NCBI RefSeq assembly: GCF_003173355.1
Contig: NZ_QGMY01000008.1
Span: 310,001 to 374,000 of the forward strand
From: Methanospirillum lacunae
GTDB taxonomy: Archaea; Halobacteriota; Methanomicrobia; Methanomicrobiales; Methanospirillaceae
DNA: 64,000 nucleotides
Direction of reading: 5' to 3'
Shown here: piece by piece, positions 52,228 to 61,219 of the stretch
How the letters are laid out: the number at the start of each line of letters is the position of its first letter
Position numbering within the stretch: the stretch's first letter is position 1
Notes under the pieces: model-generated
The model's input: only the letters and a program-made list of their open reading frames with translations
Databases searched by the model: none
What the model was told of the DNA's origin: nothing
Program-made: the position numbers and the translations under genes

Positions 52228-53529
52228 TCACAACTTCCTCCTGTCAATTACCCGTTTTGCCTTACCTTCAAATCTGGGCAGTGAACCTGCCTCTACCAGT
52301 TCCACCTTCACTGCCACGTTTAGAGCATTATGAAGGGCCCGCTCGACTTTAGTTCTGACCTTCATTAGATCGGTGATCTTGTCTGAGAATGAATCTCCTG
52401 CGATCTCCACTTTGACGAGCATATCATCCAGAGCACCGGTTCGATCTACCTCGATCATAAAGTGCTTACCGATCTCCGGGATTCCAAGCAGGGTATGTTC
52501 TATCTGGGAGGGGAAGACATTAATCCCTCTGATGATGAGCATATCATCAACCCGCCCGGTAAGCCGCTCAAGCCTTGGAGATGTTCTCCCACATGTACAG
52601 AGATCATAGTTCAGGGCAGCGATATCCCCTGTCCGATATCTGATGATGGGAAGCCCTTCTTTCTGAAGCATGGTCACCACGAGTTCACCTTTCTCTCCTG
52701 GAGGAAGTGGCTCGTGTGTATCTGGGTCGAGGATTTCAGGGTAAATCAGATCTCCCCAGAGATGTGCTCCCTGCTGCTGTTCGCATTCAGTAAACAGAGG
52801 GCCTGATAGTTCACTTGTCCCGTAAATATCGTATGCTTCAACACCAAGCCAGTCCCTGATTCTGATTCGCATCTGCTCTGTCCAGGGTTCAGCACCAACG
52901 ACTGCCTTTCTGAGCAGGGTGTCATTCTTAATTGAGATACCCATCTTCTCTGCTACTTCGCCTATGTGTATCAGATAGGATGGAGTACAAGCAATAGATG
53001 TGACCTGTAAATCACGCATCAGTTCAACCTGGCGTTCAGTGTTGCCTACTGATGTAGGAAGAACAGTTGCACCAACACGTTCTGCCCCGTAATGGGCCCC
53101 AAGTCCTCCGGTAAAAAGGCCGTATCCATAACTGATCTGCATCACATCGCCGCGACCTATTCCAGCTGAAGCAAGGCCACGGGCGACTGATTCGGCCCAG
53201 TTATTGATATCTTTCTGGGTATATCCCACAACAGTTGGTTTGCCTGTTGTGCCTGAAGAGACGTGATACCTGACGAGTTCTTCCCTGTCACTAACAATCA
53301 AACCGTCAGGGTAATTGTCCCTGAGGTTTTTCTTCTCCATGAATGGAAGTTTTCTGATATCTTCGAGTGATGAGATGTCATCAGGATGAACACCTGCGGC
53401 GTTGAGCAGATTTTTGTAAAACGGGGAAAAACTATACACTCTGTATATGAGCATCTTGAGAAGTTTGTATTGCAGTTTCCTCAAATCCTCAAGTGGCATC
53501 TCCTCGATTCTTGGATCTCTGCAATGCAT
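52228..53529 (-). CDS. Phenylacetate-CoA ligase family protein (downstream copy)
   Basis: The 433-residue adenylate-forming enzyme has HVSSGTTGKPTVVGYT, AYDIYGTSELSGP and YRTGDIAALNYDLCTCGRTSPRLERLTGRVDDMLIIRG, and the PRFEGKAKRVIDRR C-terminus. It activates phenylacetate or another aryl acetate with ATP and CoA. In methanogens such ligases serve aromatic amino acid synthesis from aryl acids, via indolepyruvate:ferredoxin oxidoreductase. It overlaps its paralogue upstream by one base and is followed directly by the ACT gene. Confidence 0.9.
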   Translation of the reverse strand: MHCRDPRIEEMPLEDLRKLQYKLLKMLIYRVYSFSPFYKNLLNAAGVHPDDISSLEDIRKLPFMEKKNLRDNYPDGLIVSDREELVRYHVSSGTTGKPTVVGYTQKDINNWAESVARGLASAGIGRGDVMQISYGYGLFTGGLGAHYGAERVGATVLPTSVGNTERQVELMRDLQVTSIACTPSYLIHIGEVAEKMGISIKNDTLLRKAVVGAEPWTEQMRIRIRDWLGVEAYDIYGTSELSGPLFTECEQQQGAHLWGDLIYPEILDPDTHEPLPPGEKGELVVTMLQKEGLPIIRYRTGDIAALNYDLCTCGRTSPRLERLTGRVDDMLIIRGINVFPSQIEHTLLGIPEIGKHFMIEVDRTGALDDMLVKVEIAGDSFSDKITDLMKVRTKVERALHNALNVAVKVELVEAGSLPRFEGKAKRVIDRRKL

Positions 53530-54830
53530 CAGAATACCTCCCTCTGATCAACTACCCGTTTTGCCTTACCTTCAAACCTGGGAAGAGTCCCTGGCTCTAC
53601 AAGCCTGACAGTTGTTCTGAGCTCGAGAACATCCCTTAAGGTTTTCACGACCCGGTTCTGCAGATTCTTGAGATCAGCAAGTTCACCCTTGAAGTATCCG
53701 GGTGCTACTTCCACATCGATCGTCATCTCATCCATATGGTTTACCCGGTTCACATATACCATATAGTGATTACCAACCTCGGGGATCTCCAGAAGCACAT
53801 GTTCTATCTGACTTGGGAAGACGTTGATACCCCTGATAACAAGCATGTCATCACTTCTTCCGGTAAATCTTGCGAGTTTCGGGCCACGTCCACACGGGCA
53901 CTCATCATCTAGAAGCATGGTGATGTCACCGGTCCGGTACCTGACAAGTGGCATGGCTTCTTTTACCAGGGGCGTTACTACCAGTTCTCCTCTCTCACCC
54001 GGACCCAGTTGTTCACCTGTCTTTGGATCGATGATTTCTACCAGATAACTGTCGTGCCATATATGCAGGCCGTTGTGTTCCTGACACTCAAAGGCAACAC
54101 CCGGACCATACAACTCGCTCATCCCATAGCTGTCAAATGCTTCAACACCAAGTTTAGCCTCTAGATCATGGCGCATTGCATCTGACCAGGGCTCAGCTCC
54201 GAACATTCCTACCTTCAGCGCTGACAGATCTGCATTCATCTCTTCTGCTGCTTCAGCGAGATGAAGGGCATAACTTGGGGTACAGTGTATGGCAGTAACA
54301 CCGAAGTCCTGGATCATCTCAATCTGTCGTCTTGTGTTCCCGGTTGCACTGGGTATGGTGGTCATTCCGATCTTCTCAGAACCGTAATGAAACCCGAGAC
54401 CTCCGGTGAACATTCCATAATTGACCATGTTCTGAAAGACATCATCAGAGGTCAGTCCAACCATGGTCAGGTTGCGTGCAATAAGACTCGACCACTTGTC
54501 TAGATCTCCTCTGGTGTATCCAACCACGGTTGGTTTTCCAGTAGTTCCCGATGTGGTATGAATCCTGACAACCTCACGTCTGGGAACGGCAAAAAATCCG
54601 AATGGATAACCCGCCCTGAGATCTGTCTTTCTGGTAAAGGGAAGTTTCTGAAGATCTTCCAGACTCTTGATACTATCAGGTCCAACCCCCGTTTCCCTGA
54701 ATTTATCTTTAAAAAAACCGATCTGCCCGCACCGTTCTACTGTCTCCCGTAGTCGTTTTAACTGCAGGGTCTGTAGGTCGGCCTGACTGATCGTCTCCAT
54801 TGCTTTATCCCAGAACATATCAGGCACCAT
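53529..54830 (-). CDS. Phenylacetate-CoA ligase family protein (upstream copy)
   Basis: The 433-residue paralogue has the same length and motifs as the next gene (HTTSGTTGKPTVVGYT, SYGMSELYGPGVAFECQ, YRTGDITMLLDDECPCGRGPKLARFTGRSDDMLVIRG, PRFEGKAKRVVDQRE). The two are clearly diverged, suggesting different acyl substrates. ATGs at 54830 and 54818 both fit; neither has a clear Shine-Dalgarno, and a TATAAAAT stretch lies immediately before. It begins the PaaK-PaaK-ACT operon. Confidence 0.9.
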   Translation of the reverse strand: MVPDMFWDKAMETISQADLQTLQLKRLRETVERCGQIGFFKDKFRETGVGPDSIKSLEDLQKLPFTRKTDLRAGYPFGFFAVPRREVVRIHTTSGTTGKPTVVGYTRGDLDKWSSLIARNLTMVGLTSDDVFQNMVNYGMFTGGLGFHYGSEKIGMTTIPSATGNTRRQIEMIQDFGVTAIHCTPSYALHLAEAAEEMNADLSALKVGMFGAEPWSDAMRHDLEAKLGVEAFDSYGMSELYGPGVAFECQEHNGLHIWHDSYLVEIIDPKTGEQLGPGERGELVVTPLVKEAMPLVRYRTGDITMLLDDECPCGRGPKLARFTGRSDDMLVIRGINVFPSQIEHVLLEIPEVGNHYMVYVNRVNHMDEMTIDVEVAPGYFKGELADLKNLQNRVVKTLRDVLELRTTVRLVEPGTLPRFEGKAKRVVDQREVF

Positions 54831-55031
54831 ATTTTATACCCGCCCACCAGCAGGTGTCCGGAGTATCTGGCCTATTATTATGTCCTAAAACTCATAACCC
54901 TTGTTATTCTGTAACATGGGTCGGTTTCTCTATCATCATTTCTATGAAATCAACCAGGTGTGTAACCTTGGTGGTGTAGAACTGGTGAATGGGTATATTT
55001 ACACTCGTTTTCTTAAAAAAAAGAGAATTTA

Positions 55032-56747
55032 TTATGCGGTTTTGATATGTGCCACTGATTCCAGCCCGAGCATCTCGATTGCCATCTCTTTCATTTTGAA
55101 CTTTTGAATCTTCCCTGTCACACTCATCGGAACAGATTCAACAAAGGAAATATACCTGGGTATTTTATATCTGGCAATCTTTCCAGTGCAGTGATCCCTG
55201 ACGTCCTGTTCAGTAAGGGTAGCGTCTTTTTCAAGTACGATCCATGCCATTAGTTCCTCACCATATTTCTCATCAGGAACACCGATAACATATACATCGG
55301 CAATCTTTGGATGTTGGTGCAGGAACTCCTCAATCTCACGTGGGTAAATATTCTCACCGCCACGGATAACCATGTCCTTGAGTCTTCCTTCAATGTGGAC
55401 AAATTCTTCCTGGTCGAATGAGCCCAGATCACCTGTATGTATCCACCCGTTTTCGTCCTTGGTTTGCCTGGTTGCAGTCGGATTATTGTAGTAACACCGC
55501 ATTGCCATGTATCCCCTGGCGCAGATCTCCCCAATCTCTCCTTTTGGTACAATCTTTTTGGTCTCTGGATCGACGATCTTAAGTTCTGTATGAGGAAAAA
55601 CACGACCAACAGTTGTCACCCGTTTTTCAAGGGGGTCTTTTGTTGTGGTCATGGTTACACCTGGGGAGGTCTCAGTCTGCCCGTAGACGATGACCACTTC
55701 TGACATGTGCATCTTGGTTGCTACCTCTTTCATGACCTCGATGGGACATGGCGATCCTGCCATGATCCCGGTTCTGAGTGATCTGAGATCATACTTGGCA
55801 AAGTCAGGGTGCCGCAGTTCGGCGATGAACATGGTGGGCACTCCATGGACTGCTGTGCACCGTTCTGCTTCAATGGTCTTGAGAACCTCTTCAGGATCAA
55901 ATGTCGGGGCAGGAATGACCATTGTTGCTCCGTTTGTGGCACATGCCATATTTGAGAGCACCATTCCGAAGCAGTGATAAAAGGGAACCGGGATACAGAG
56001 TCGGTCTTTTTCAGTAAAGCCCATACCCTTCCCGATCATGTACCCGTTATTCATCACTCCATGATGGGTGAGAACAACTCCCTTGGGGTATCCTGTTGTT
56101 CCTGATGTATACTGGATATTGATTGGGTCATCAAAGGTAAGGGATGCGGCACGCTCCTCAAGTTCCTCAGGGCTTATCGATTCTCCGCGTCTGAGCAGTT
56201 CACTCCAGCTGTACATGCCGTTGTAGGGAATTTCTCCCATAAATATTATTGTCTTGAGGAATGGGAACTTCTCAGATAAAAGCCGTCCAGGCCGTGATTC
56301 GTATGCTTCCGGGCAGGCTTCATAAAACATTCCGACATAATCTGATGTTTTGAACCGTCCCTGGAGTATGAGTAATTTAACCTCAGACTGTTTCAGGCAG
56401 TAATCAAGTTCAAATGTCCGGTATGCCGGATTAATGTTCACCATGATCGCTCCGATCTTCGCGGTTGCGAACTGGACCATGGTCCATTCGGCATAGTTCA
56501 TCGCCCAGATGCCGACCCGGTCACCTTTATTGATATCCATTGCCATGAGGCCACGGGCGATCCGGTCAACCTCATTCCTGAACTGACGATATGTAAGACG
56601 AACGTTCTGGAATGGCGCCACCAGTGCCTCAACATCAGGTTGTCTGGCACAGACCTGATCCAGCATCTCTCCGATAGTTGCTCCCATCAACGGGAAGTCA
56701 GCTGTTCCGCATGAGTAACTTAGCTCAGGCGCTTTTTGCTCAGCCAT
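55032..56747 (-). CDS. Long- or medium-chain acyl-CoA synthetase (AMP-forming)
   Basis: The 571-residue enzyme has YTSGTTGYPKGVVLTHHGVMNNG, YGQTETSPGVTMT, IHTGDLGSFDQEEFVHIEGRLKDMVIRGGENIYPREIEEFL and TGKIQKFKMKE, the standard AMP-binding family set. It resembles FadD-type or 2-methylbutanoate-CoA ligases seen in methanogens. It is not in an operon with the PaaK pair and is divergent from tRNA-Trp. The natural acid is uncertain. Confidence 0.9.
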   Translation of the reverse strand: MAEQKAPELSYSCGTADFPLMGATIGEMLDQVCARQPDVEALVAPFQNVRLTYRQFRNEVDRIARGLMAMDINKGDRVGIWAMNYAEWTMVQFATAKIGAIMVNINPAYRTFELDYCLKQSEVKLLILQGRFKTSDYVGMFYEACPEAYESRPGRLLSEKFPFLKTIIFMGEIPYNGMYSWSELLRRGESISPEELEERAASLTFDDPINIQYTSGTTGYPKGVVLTHHGVMNNGYMIGKGMGFTEKDRLCIPVPFYHCFGMVLSNMACATNGATMVIPAPTFDPEEVLKTIEAERCTAVHGVPTMFIAELRHPDFAKYDLRSLRTGIMAGSPCPIEVMKEVATKMHMSEVVIVYGQTETSPGVTMTTTKDPLEKRVTTVGRVFPHTELKIVDPETKKIVPKGEIGEICARGYMAMRCYYNNPTATRQTKDENGWIHTGDLGSFDQEEFVHIEGRLKDMVIRGGENIYPREIEEFLHQHPKIADVYVIGVPDEKYGEELMAWIVLEKDATLTEQDVRDHCTGKIARYKIPRYISFVESVPMSVTGKIQKFKMKEMAIEMLGLESVAHIKTA

Positions 56748-56852
56748 TGCATAGTACTAAACAGTGCGGAGATTTATCCCTCGCGCCAGAGGGTATGACA
56801 AGAGATGATCATAAGTCTTAAGTGAGTTGATGAATTACCTATACGAGCACAC

Positions 56853-57018
56853 GGGGTCGTGGCCTAGTCCGGCATGGCGACAGGCTCCAGCGGTCTTTGT
56901 ATTCCGGCAGATGATGACAAATGGGTCTTCTGATTCAGTGATGATCCGTTGGAGCACTGATGCTCGGGAGCATAACGGAGAGACCTGTCGATCGTGAGTT
57001 CAAATCTCACCGACCCCA
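56853..57018 (+). tRNA. tRNA-Trp (anticodon CCA) with a 92-nt intron
   Basis: Exon 1 (56853-56890) and exon 2 (56983-57018) assemble a 74-nt tRNA: acceptor GGGGTCG/CGACCCC, T arm GTGAG-TTCAAAT-CTCAC, and anticodon stem ACAGG/CCTGT around CTCCAGA (anticodon CCA). The intron lies between positions 37 and 38, the canonical archaeal site. CCA is not encoded. The intron contains a C/D-box guide, annotated separately. Confidence 0.96.
56891..56982 (+). ncRNA. C/D-box guide RNA inside the tRNA-Trp intron
   Basis: Box C ATGATGA (56911-56917), D' CTGA (56930-56933), C' GTGATGA (56938-56944) and D CTGA (56957-56960) are all present. The guide before D pairs with GCTCCA so that the fifth base addresses C34. 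The guide before D' pairs across A38-C39 (with G-U pairs) and addresses position 39. This matches the known self-guiding pre-tRNA-Trp of euryarchaea, here as Cm34 and Cm39. Confidence 0.93.
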
Positions 57019-57144
57019 CGTTTTTGAATCAATTCGGTTGTTTTTTCTGAAATTTTTAGATTTATCTGAATATTATTATCTGGTTTTTTCCGGCGACAGG
57101 TGTCTTATAGATCATTCGCTGATATATACGCGGAAGGAATACAG

Positions 57145-58326
57145 ATGTATCTCATAGGCGAAGCACTCATAGGTGACGGTGCTGAACTGGCTCATATCGA
57201 CCTCCTTATCGGGGATAAGAACGGCCCAGTCGGTACAGCGTTTGCCAACTCACTCTCACAGTTATCAGCAGGACACACCCCTCTCCTCGCGGTTGTCAGG
57301 CCGAACCTGCTCACGAAGCCCGCAACACTGGTTATCCCGAAGGTGACCCTGAAGTCCGGTGCCCAGGTTACCCAGATGTTTGGTCCTGTTCAGGCTGCAG
57401 TCGCCAAGGCGGTTGCAGACTGTGTCGAAGAAGGTGTCTTTGCCGGGCAGGATCTCAATGATCTCGTCATCCTGGCAAGTGCGTTTCTGAGTCCAGAAGC
57501 AAAAGACTACAACAGGATCTACCGGTTTAATTATGGGGCAGTCAAACTTGCATTGAACCGTGCATTTGAGCAGTTCCCTGATGAAAAGACTCTCATTCAT
57601 GAGAAGGACCGTGCAGCTCATGCAGTCATGGGATTCAAGGTTCCAAGGCTTTGGGATCCACCATACCTTCAGGTTGCCCTTGATATTGTCGATCTTGGCA
57701 AGCTGAAATCTGTTCTCTCGGCACTGCCTGAAAATGATCACCTGATCATTGAGGCTGGAACGCCACTCATCAAGAAGTTCGGCCTCAATGTGCTCAATGA
57801 GATTCGGGCCGTCAAGCCGAATTCATTCATTGTTGCAGATATGAAGATTCTTGATACCGGGAACCTTGAGGCAAGGATGGCAGCAGATGCCTCTGCAGAT
57901 GCAGTGGTGATGTCAGGACTTGCTCCTAAAAGCACTATTGAGAAAGCAATTGAGGAAGCCCGTAAGACTGGTATCTACTCAGTCATTGATATGCTCAATG
58001 TTTCAGATCCGGTTGGTCTCATTAAGAGCCTGGCTGTTAAGCCCGATATTGTGGAACTTCACAGGGCAATTGATGCTGAGTCCTCAGCACATGCATGGGG
58101 TAACATCAAGGATATGAAAGCAGCAGCCGGTGGGAAACTTCTGGTAGCAACTGCCGGAGGTATCCGAGTACCGGTTGTTAAGGAAGCACTGAAGTCAGGT
58201 GCAGATATTCTTGTCGTTGGTCGGGCAATTACTGCAAGCAAGGATGTTCACCATGCAGCTGAAGAATTCCTTGAGCAGCTGAACAAGGAAGAGATTGATC
58301 AGTTCAGAATTATGACCGATTTCTAA
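57145..58326 (+). CDS. fae-hps: Bifunctional formaldehyde-activating enzyme / 3-hexulose-6-phosphate synthase
   Basis: The 393-residue fusion has an N-terminal Fae domain (MYLIGEALIGDGAELAHIDLLIGDKNGPVGTAFANSLSQLSAGHTPLLAVVRPN, with catalytic His17) and a C-terminal Hps barrel (from about 165; DMKILDTGN, VVELHRAID-like and VAGGI segments). Fae condenses formaldehyde with tetrahydromethanopterin; Hps links it to ribulose-5-phosphate. In methanogens the fusion mainly runs in reverse to supply ribulose phosphate. The ATG at 57145, not 57100, gives the family start. An AT hairpin follows the stop. Confidence 0.96.
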   Translation: MYLIGEALIGDGAELAHIDLLIGDKNGPVGTAFANSLSQLSAGHTPLLAVVRPNLLTKPATLVIPKVTLKSGAQVTQMFGPVQAAVAKAVADCVEEGVFAGQDLNDLVILASAFLSPEAKDYNRIYRFNYGAVKLALNRAFEQFPDEKTLIHEKDRAAHAVMGFKVPRLWDPPYLQVALDIVDLGKLKSVLSALPENDHLIIEAGTPLIKKFGLNVLNEIRAVKPNSFIVADMKILDTGNLEARMAADASADAVVMSGLAPKSTIEKAIEEARKTGIYSVIDMLNVSDPVGLIKSLAVKPDIVELHRAIDAESSAHAWGNIKDMKAAAGGKLLVATAGGIRVPVVKEALKSGADILVVGRAITASKDVHHAAEEFLEQLNKEEIDQFRIMTDF

Positions 58327-58333
58327 ACAAAAA

Positions 58334-58360
58334 GTTTAGAAATCTAACACCTTTTTCTTT
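58334..58360 (+). terminator. Hairpin with T-tract after fae-hps
   Basis: TTAGA/TCTAA pairing within 58334-58348 is followed at once by CTTTTTCTTT. A short but plausible archaeal terminator. Confidence 0.5.
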
Positions 58361-58512
58361 AGTTGAGGAAACGATCTCTTCTCTCTCCCCATATAACTGA
58401 TAGCAAGAGACTTCATGGAAATCCGAGTAAAAAGCCGGATTCATTATCTCTTGCTTTATCCTCTGGGACAGTAAATTAACGCGATAAATTATGGTATAAC
58501 CTCTTCATCTCT

Positions 58513-58823
58513 TGGGCGGCGGGGCGGGAGAGATCTCCCTAATCCTTCCTTTGGGCGGAAACCCGCCGCCCACTTTTAAGCCCATCTCTCTCGTAATAAT
58601 TAAAAATATTATTAATCTATTATTATTACCAATTCAGGGCGGCGAAATATGGGTGCACAGAAACCTCTTTCATCTCCTCATCCCCCATTCCGTGTGTCTG
58701 TGTTTTCCGCTTTGCCGCCCAGATTAGAAACCAAGCTTATAAATCACCACTTATGGCAATCCGGTCAAATATCTCCTGAGAAATTCTCCCGCCCAATGTT
58801 GATTTCTGCCGCTCTGCCGCCCA
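58513..58823. repeat. Array of GC-rich motifs in opposed orientation around an AT-rich core
   Basis: GGGCGG-type motifs on the plus strand (58514, 58522, 58553, 58637) and CCGCCC or CCCGCCC-type motifs (58562-58571, 58714-58720, 58788-58794, 58816-58822) stand out from an AT-rich background. Exact inverse pairs include TGGGCGGCGGG/CCCGCCGCCCA (58513-58523 with 58562-58572) and GGGCGGGAGA/TCTCCCGCCC (58522-58531 with 58785-58794). 58594-58628 is almost pure A/T. CCGCCC at 58566 can pair with GGGCGG at 58553 or with the copy at 58514, so alternative hairpins are possible. There is no gene here; the gap continues to 59035. It could be an origin-like, regulatory or transposition-related element. 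Confidence 0.6.
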
Positions 58824-59035
58824 ACGATCGAACACTTATGATCCATATGTCATTGGTTACGGTAAGGTGTAACACTAATAATACCATCAAATAGTGATCG
58901 AATATCCCATTAGGGGAAGAGAATTAGTGGTTTTGACAATTTTGTGACCTGCACATCAGGTTTCGGTCATGATAATCCTTACAACGTAAAACGCTGATGA
59001 ACAAAACCTATTTAAAACCCCAATGGCGACCAGGG

Positions 59036-59161
59036 ATGACTAGTGAAAAGGACTTGTTCATACAAAAGACAGATAACAGGGTGTCATGGTATGTTCGAAA
59101 TCAGTTTGTATCAGATAACCCATACGTGATGCAGTGTACTTTCGGGAAATTAATTCCGTAA
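59036..59161 (+). CDS. Possible small leaderless protein (41 aa)
   Basis: ATG at 59036 to TAA at 59161 encodes MTSEKDLFIQKTDNRVSWYV..., a protein-like sequence too short for most gene finders. TATTTAAA about 25 nt upstream would place transcription start on the ATG, so a leaderless mRNA fits. It precedes the 65-residue ORF at 59187 in the same direction. No family is recognised. Confidence 0.45.
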   Translation: MTSEKDLFIQKTDNRVSWYVRNQFVSDNPYVMQCTFGKLIP

Positions 59162-59186
59162 TTGAAAAGTTTCAGGTGGAGCAGAA

Positions 59187-59384
59187 ATGAGTATCATCAG
59201 TGACTGGATTAGTGAAGAGGAGATTGTACAGCATCCTGAAACATATCTCCTTTTGGGACAACTGTGTGTAATTTCTCTACGTATGATACTCTCTGAAATT
59301 GCAGATCATAGACCTGATGCTCATATCTCGGGGGAAATGCCTGGGAGGCTTGTGTATGAACCATGCGATCCGGTTGGTGCTTGA
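59187..59384 (+). CDS. Small protein of unknown function (65 aa)
   Basis: The ATG at 59187 follows GGTGGAG. The product MSIISDWISEEEIVQHPETYLLLGQLCVISLRMILSEIADHRPDAH... is acidic, with one helical hydrophobic stretch, and is not recognised. It lies between the tiny ORF at 59036 and the exonuclease gene, and the three may share a transcript. Confidence 0.6.
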   Translation: MSIISDWISEEEIVQHPETYLLLGQLCVISLRMILSEIADHRPDAHISGEMPGRLVYEPCDPVGA

Positions 59385-59452
59385 TCTTCGCTCTGGCACC
59401 TCCCCTTCCATATTTCATTGATGATCGTTAGGATGATTTTGATTGAGGAATT

Positions 59453-60058
59453 ATGAAACCTGATTTACTGTTATTTTTCGATACAGAGACGACCGGGACT
59501 GATCCACGTCTCGCCAGGGCTGTTGAGATTGCCTGGATTGTCTGCACCAGTGACGGGCAGATTGTGAAAGAGGAGACCCATCTTGTCAAACCGAAGGGGT
59601 TCACGATCCCGGATCAGGCGGCTGCGATCCATGGTATCACGACCGAGATAGCAGAAACGGAGGGTCTTGATCTGTCTGTGATTCTGAAGGAACTTCTCGC
59701 TGATGTATCTCGCACCGGTCTTCTTGTCGGTCACAATGTGGCGTATGACCTGGATATTATCGCTCATGAATGCAGTCGTGAGAAGATTGACTCTCTAAAG
59801 TTCAGGGAGAAGCCGAGTTTCTGTACGATGAAGAGTCTGACGAGTTTTTGTAAGATTCCCTTCCCATCCGGTACAGAATTCAAGTATCCTAAACTCGGTG
59901 AGGCATATGAGAAACTGTTAGGTGAGTCTCTGCTTGATGCTCATGATGCATTGATTGATACGGATGCGTGCAAGATGATTTTTTTCAAGGCGATTGAAAT
60001 GGATATTTTCCGGTTTAACGAGTCACCACGTCCGGATGTTGAGGTCCGGATTTGTTAG
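59453..60058 (+). CDS. DnaQ-like 3'-5' exonuclease (DEDDh family)
   Basis: The 201-residue product has the exonuclease I motif FFDTETTGTD (Asp10, Glu12), motif II LLVGHNVAYDLDII and motif III DAHDALIDTDACKMIFF with the catalytic histidine. It resembles stand-alone epsilon-type or RNase T-type nucleases. Archaeal chromosomes carry few of these; the gene sits beside the GC-motif array and a group II intron, so it may belong to the accessory region. Substrate (DNA or RNA) unknown. Confidence 0.85.
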   Translation: MKPDLLLFFDTETTGTDPRLARAVEIAWIVCTSDGQIVKEETHLVKPKGFTIPDQAAAIHGITTEIAETEGLDLSVILKELLADVSRTGLLVGHNVAYDLDIIAHECSREKIDSLKFREKPSFCTMKSLTSFCKIPFPSGTEFKYPKLGEAYEKLLGESLLDAHDALIDTDACKMIFFKAIEMDIFRFNESPRPDVEVRIC

Positions 60059-60360
60059 AATAATTAAAGATCGGGGTTGTGATGGGGGGCCCGATCTGGT
60101 GAAAAAGATGAACGCTGGGGATAGTTCTGTGTTTTGTGTTAGGTTAGATGTGCAGGGGATTTACCCATACTAAAACGTGTCCTAGGTGATTGTAGGACAA
60201 CAGTTCATTAGTGTTTTGTAATTTAAGTGTGTCGAAATGTTTCTGTTAATTAGGTTTGTTAATTTGCGCATAATTTAAGAATAATTTTTTATTGAAAAGA
60301 TATTTAGAGACTTCACAGGGTTAAATATGATCTGGGAGAGACGACTATTGTGAATGTGAT

Positions 60361-61083
60361 CGGGCTCTATTTCATGTACAGGCAGTACATGAAACTGGCC
60401 GGCAAAAGGCGAAAGAGACTAAATGACGCCTTCACCAAAAGGTAAGAAGTCAGGTTTTGGTGGTTTCATTGACATCAAAATGAATAGACATCGAACTTCC
60501 GGTCCATGAGCAGCTCCTAAAGCATCATAATTATCCTGATTACGGAACTTGGAAACCCCAATACGCTCCCTAATGGGTAAGAACTGCGTGAGCAGAACTA
60601 TAAGTGTAGTGGGAATAGGAAACTGCAAGAAGCGAATAGGCCGCCTATAATGGGTGTGGATAAAGGCTCGTTCCCCAACCCGAAAGGGTGCAGACGTGCA
60701 GTTGGCCAATCACGACGAAATTTGAGGTAACTCTATGAATGTGAGAAGTTCAAATACGCATATTAGCGAGGACCTTACTAACAGGGAGTTAGCCAAACAA
60801 TGGAAAAATCTTCCATTAGATGAAGCACGATCCCATGTGAATAGACTCCAGAAAAGAATCCCGAAAGCTGTTAAAGAAGGAAAGTATCGACTAGCGAAAA
60901 GATTACAGTATTTAGTTACTCACTCTTTTTATGCTAAAACTCTTGCAGTCAAAAAAGTAGTTGAGAACACTGGACAAAGGACCACCGGTGTTGATGGAGT
61001 TAAATGGACTCTTCCCCATGAGAAGATGAAAGCAGCCCTCTCACTGACGAACAAAGGGTACAAAGCACAGCCACTCAAGTGTA
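60361..61083 (+). mobile_element. Truncated group II intron (5' RNA part and start of the maturase)
   Basis: Upstream of a maturase-like ORF the DNA has folded-RNA traits: TTCATGTAC/GTACATGAA (60371-60393), AAGGC/GCCTT, and a conserved-looking run of short stems ending CGAAAGGGTGCAGACGTGCAG before the ORF. The exact 5' end is not certain. The maturase stops at about 61080, and no domain V/VI hairpin or exon junction is seen beyond, so the 3' two-thirds are missing. 60059-60360 holds nothing I recognise. Confidence 0.7.
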
Positions 61084-61112
61084 TCGTAATACTTGACTAC
61101 TTGTTGTTCTGA
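60735..61112 (+). pseudogene. Group II intron reverse transcriptase/maturase, N-terminal fragment
   Basis: The first 115 residues match the N-terminal (RT0) region of group II intron proteins (KQWKNLPLDEARSHVNRLQKRIPKAVKEGKYRLAKRLQYLVTHSFYAKTLAVKKVVENTGQRTTGVDGVKW ... NKGYKAQPLK). Homologues continue through the RT palm and thumb, for a total of roughly 400-600 residues. Here the similarity ends at PLK (about 61080) and ten unrelated residues lead to a stop. No YADD active site is present, so it cannot be functional. Confidence 0.82.
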
Positions 61113-61151
61113 ATATTATCGCCAAAAAATATGAACGTAAAAAATTAAAAT

Positions 61152-61177
61152 TGGATTTTGAGTGAATCCATTTTTTT
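61152..61177 (+). terminator. Strong intrinsic-type terminator
   Basis: TGGATT (61152-61157) pairs with AATCCA (61165-61170) and is followed by T7 (61171-61177). It ends any transcript from the intron side and insulates the AT-rich operon downstream. Confidence 0.6.
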
Positions 61178-61219
61178 GATATCCGAATTAATATAACTAA
61201 TAGAAAAAAATATAGATCA

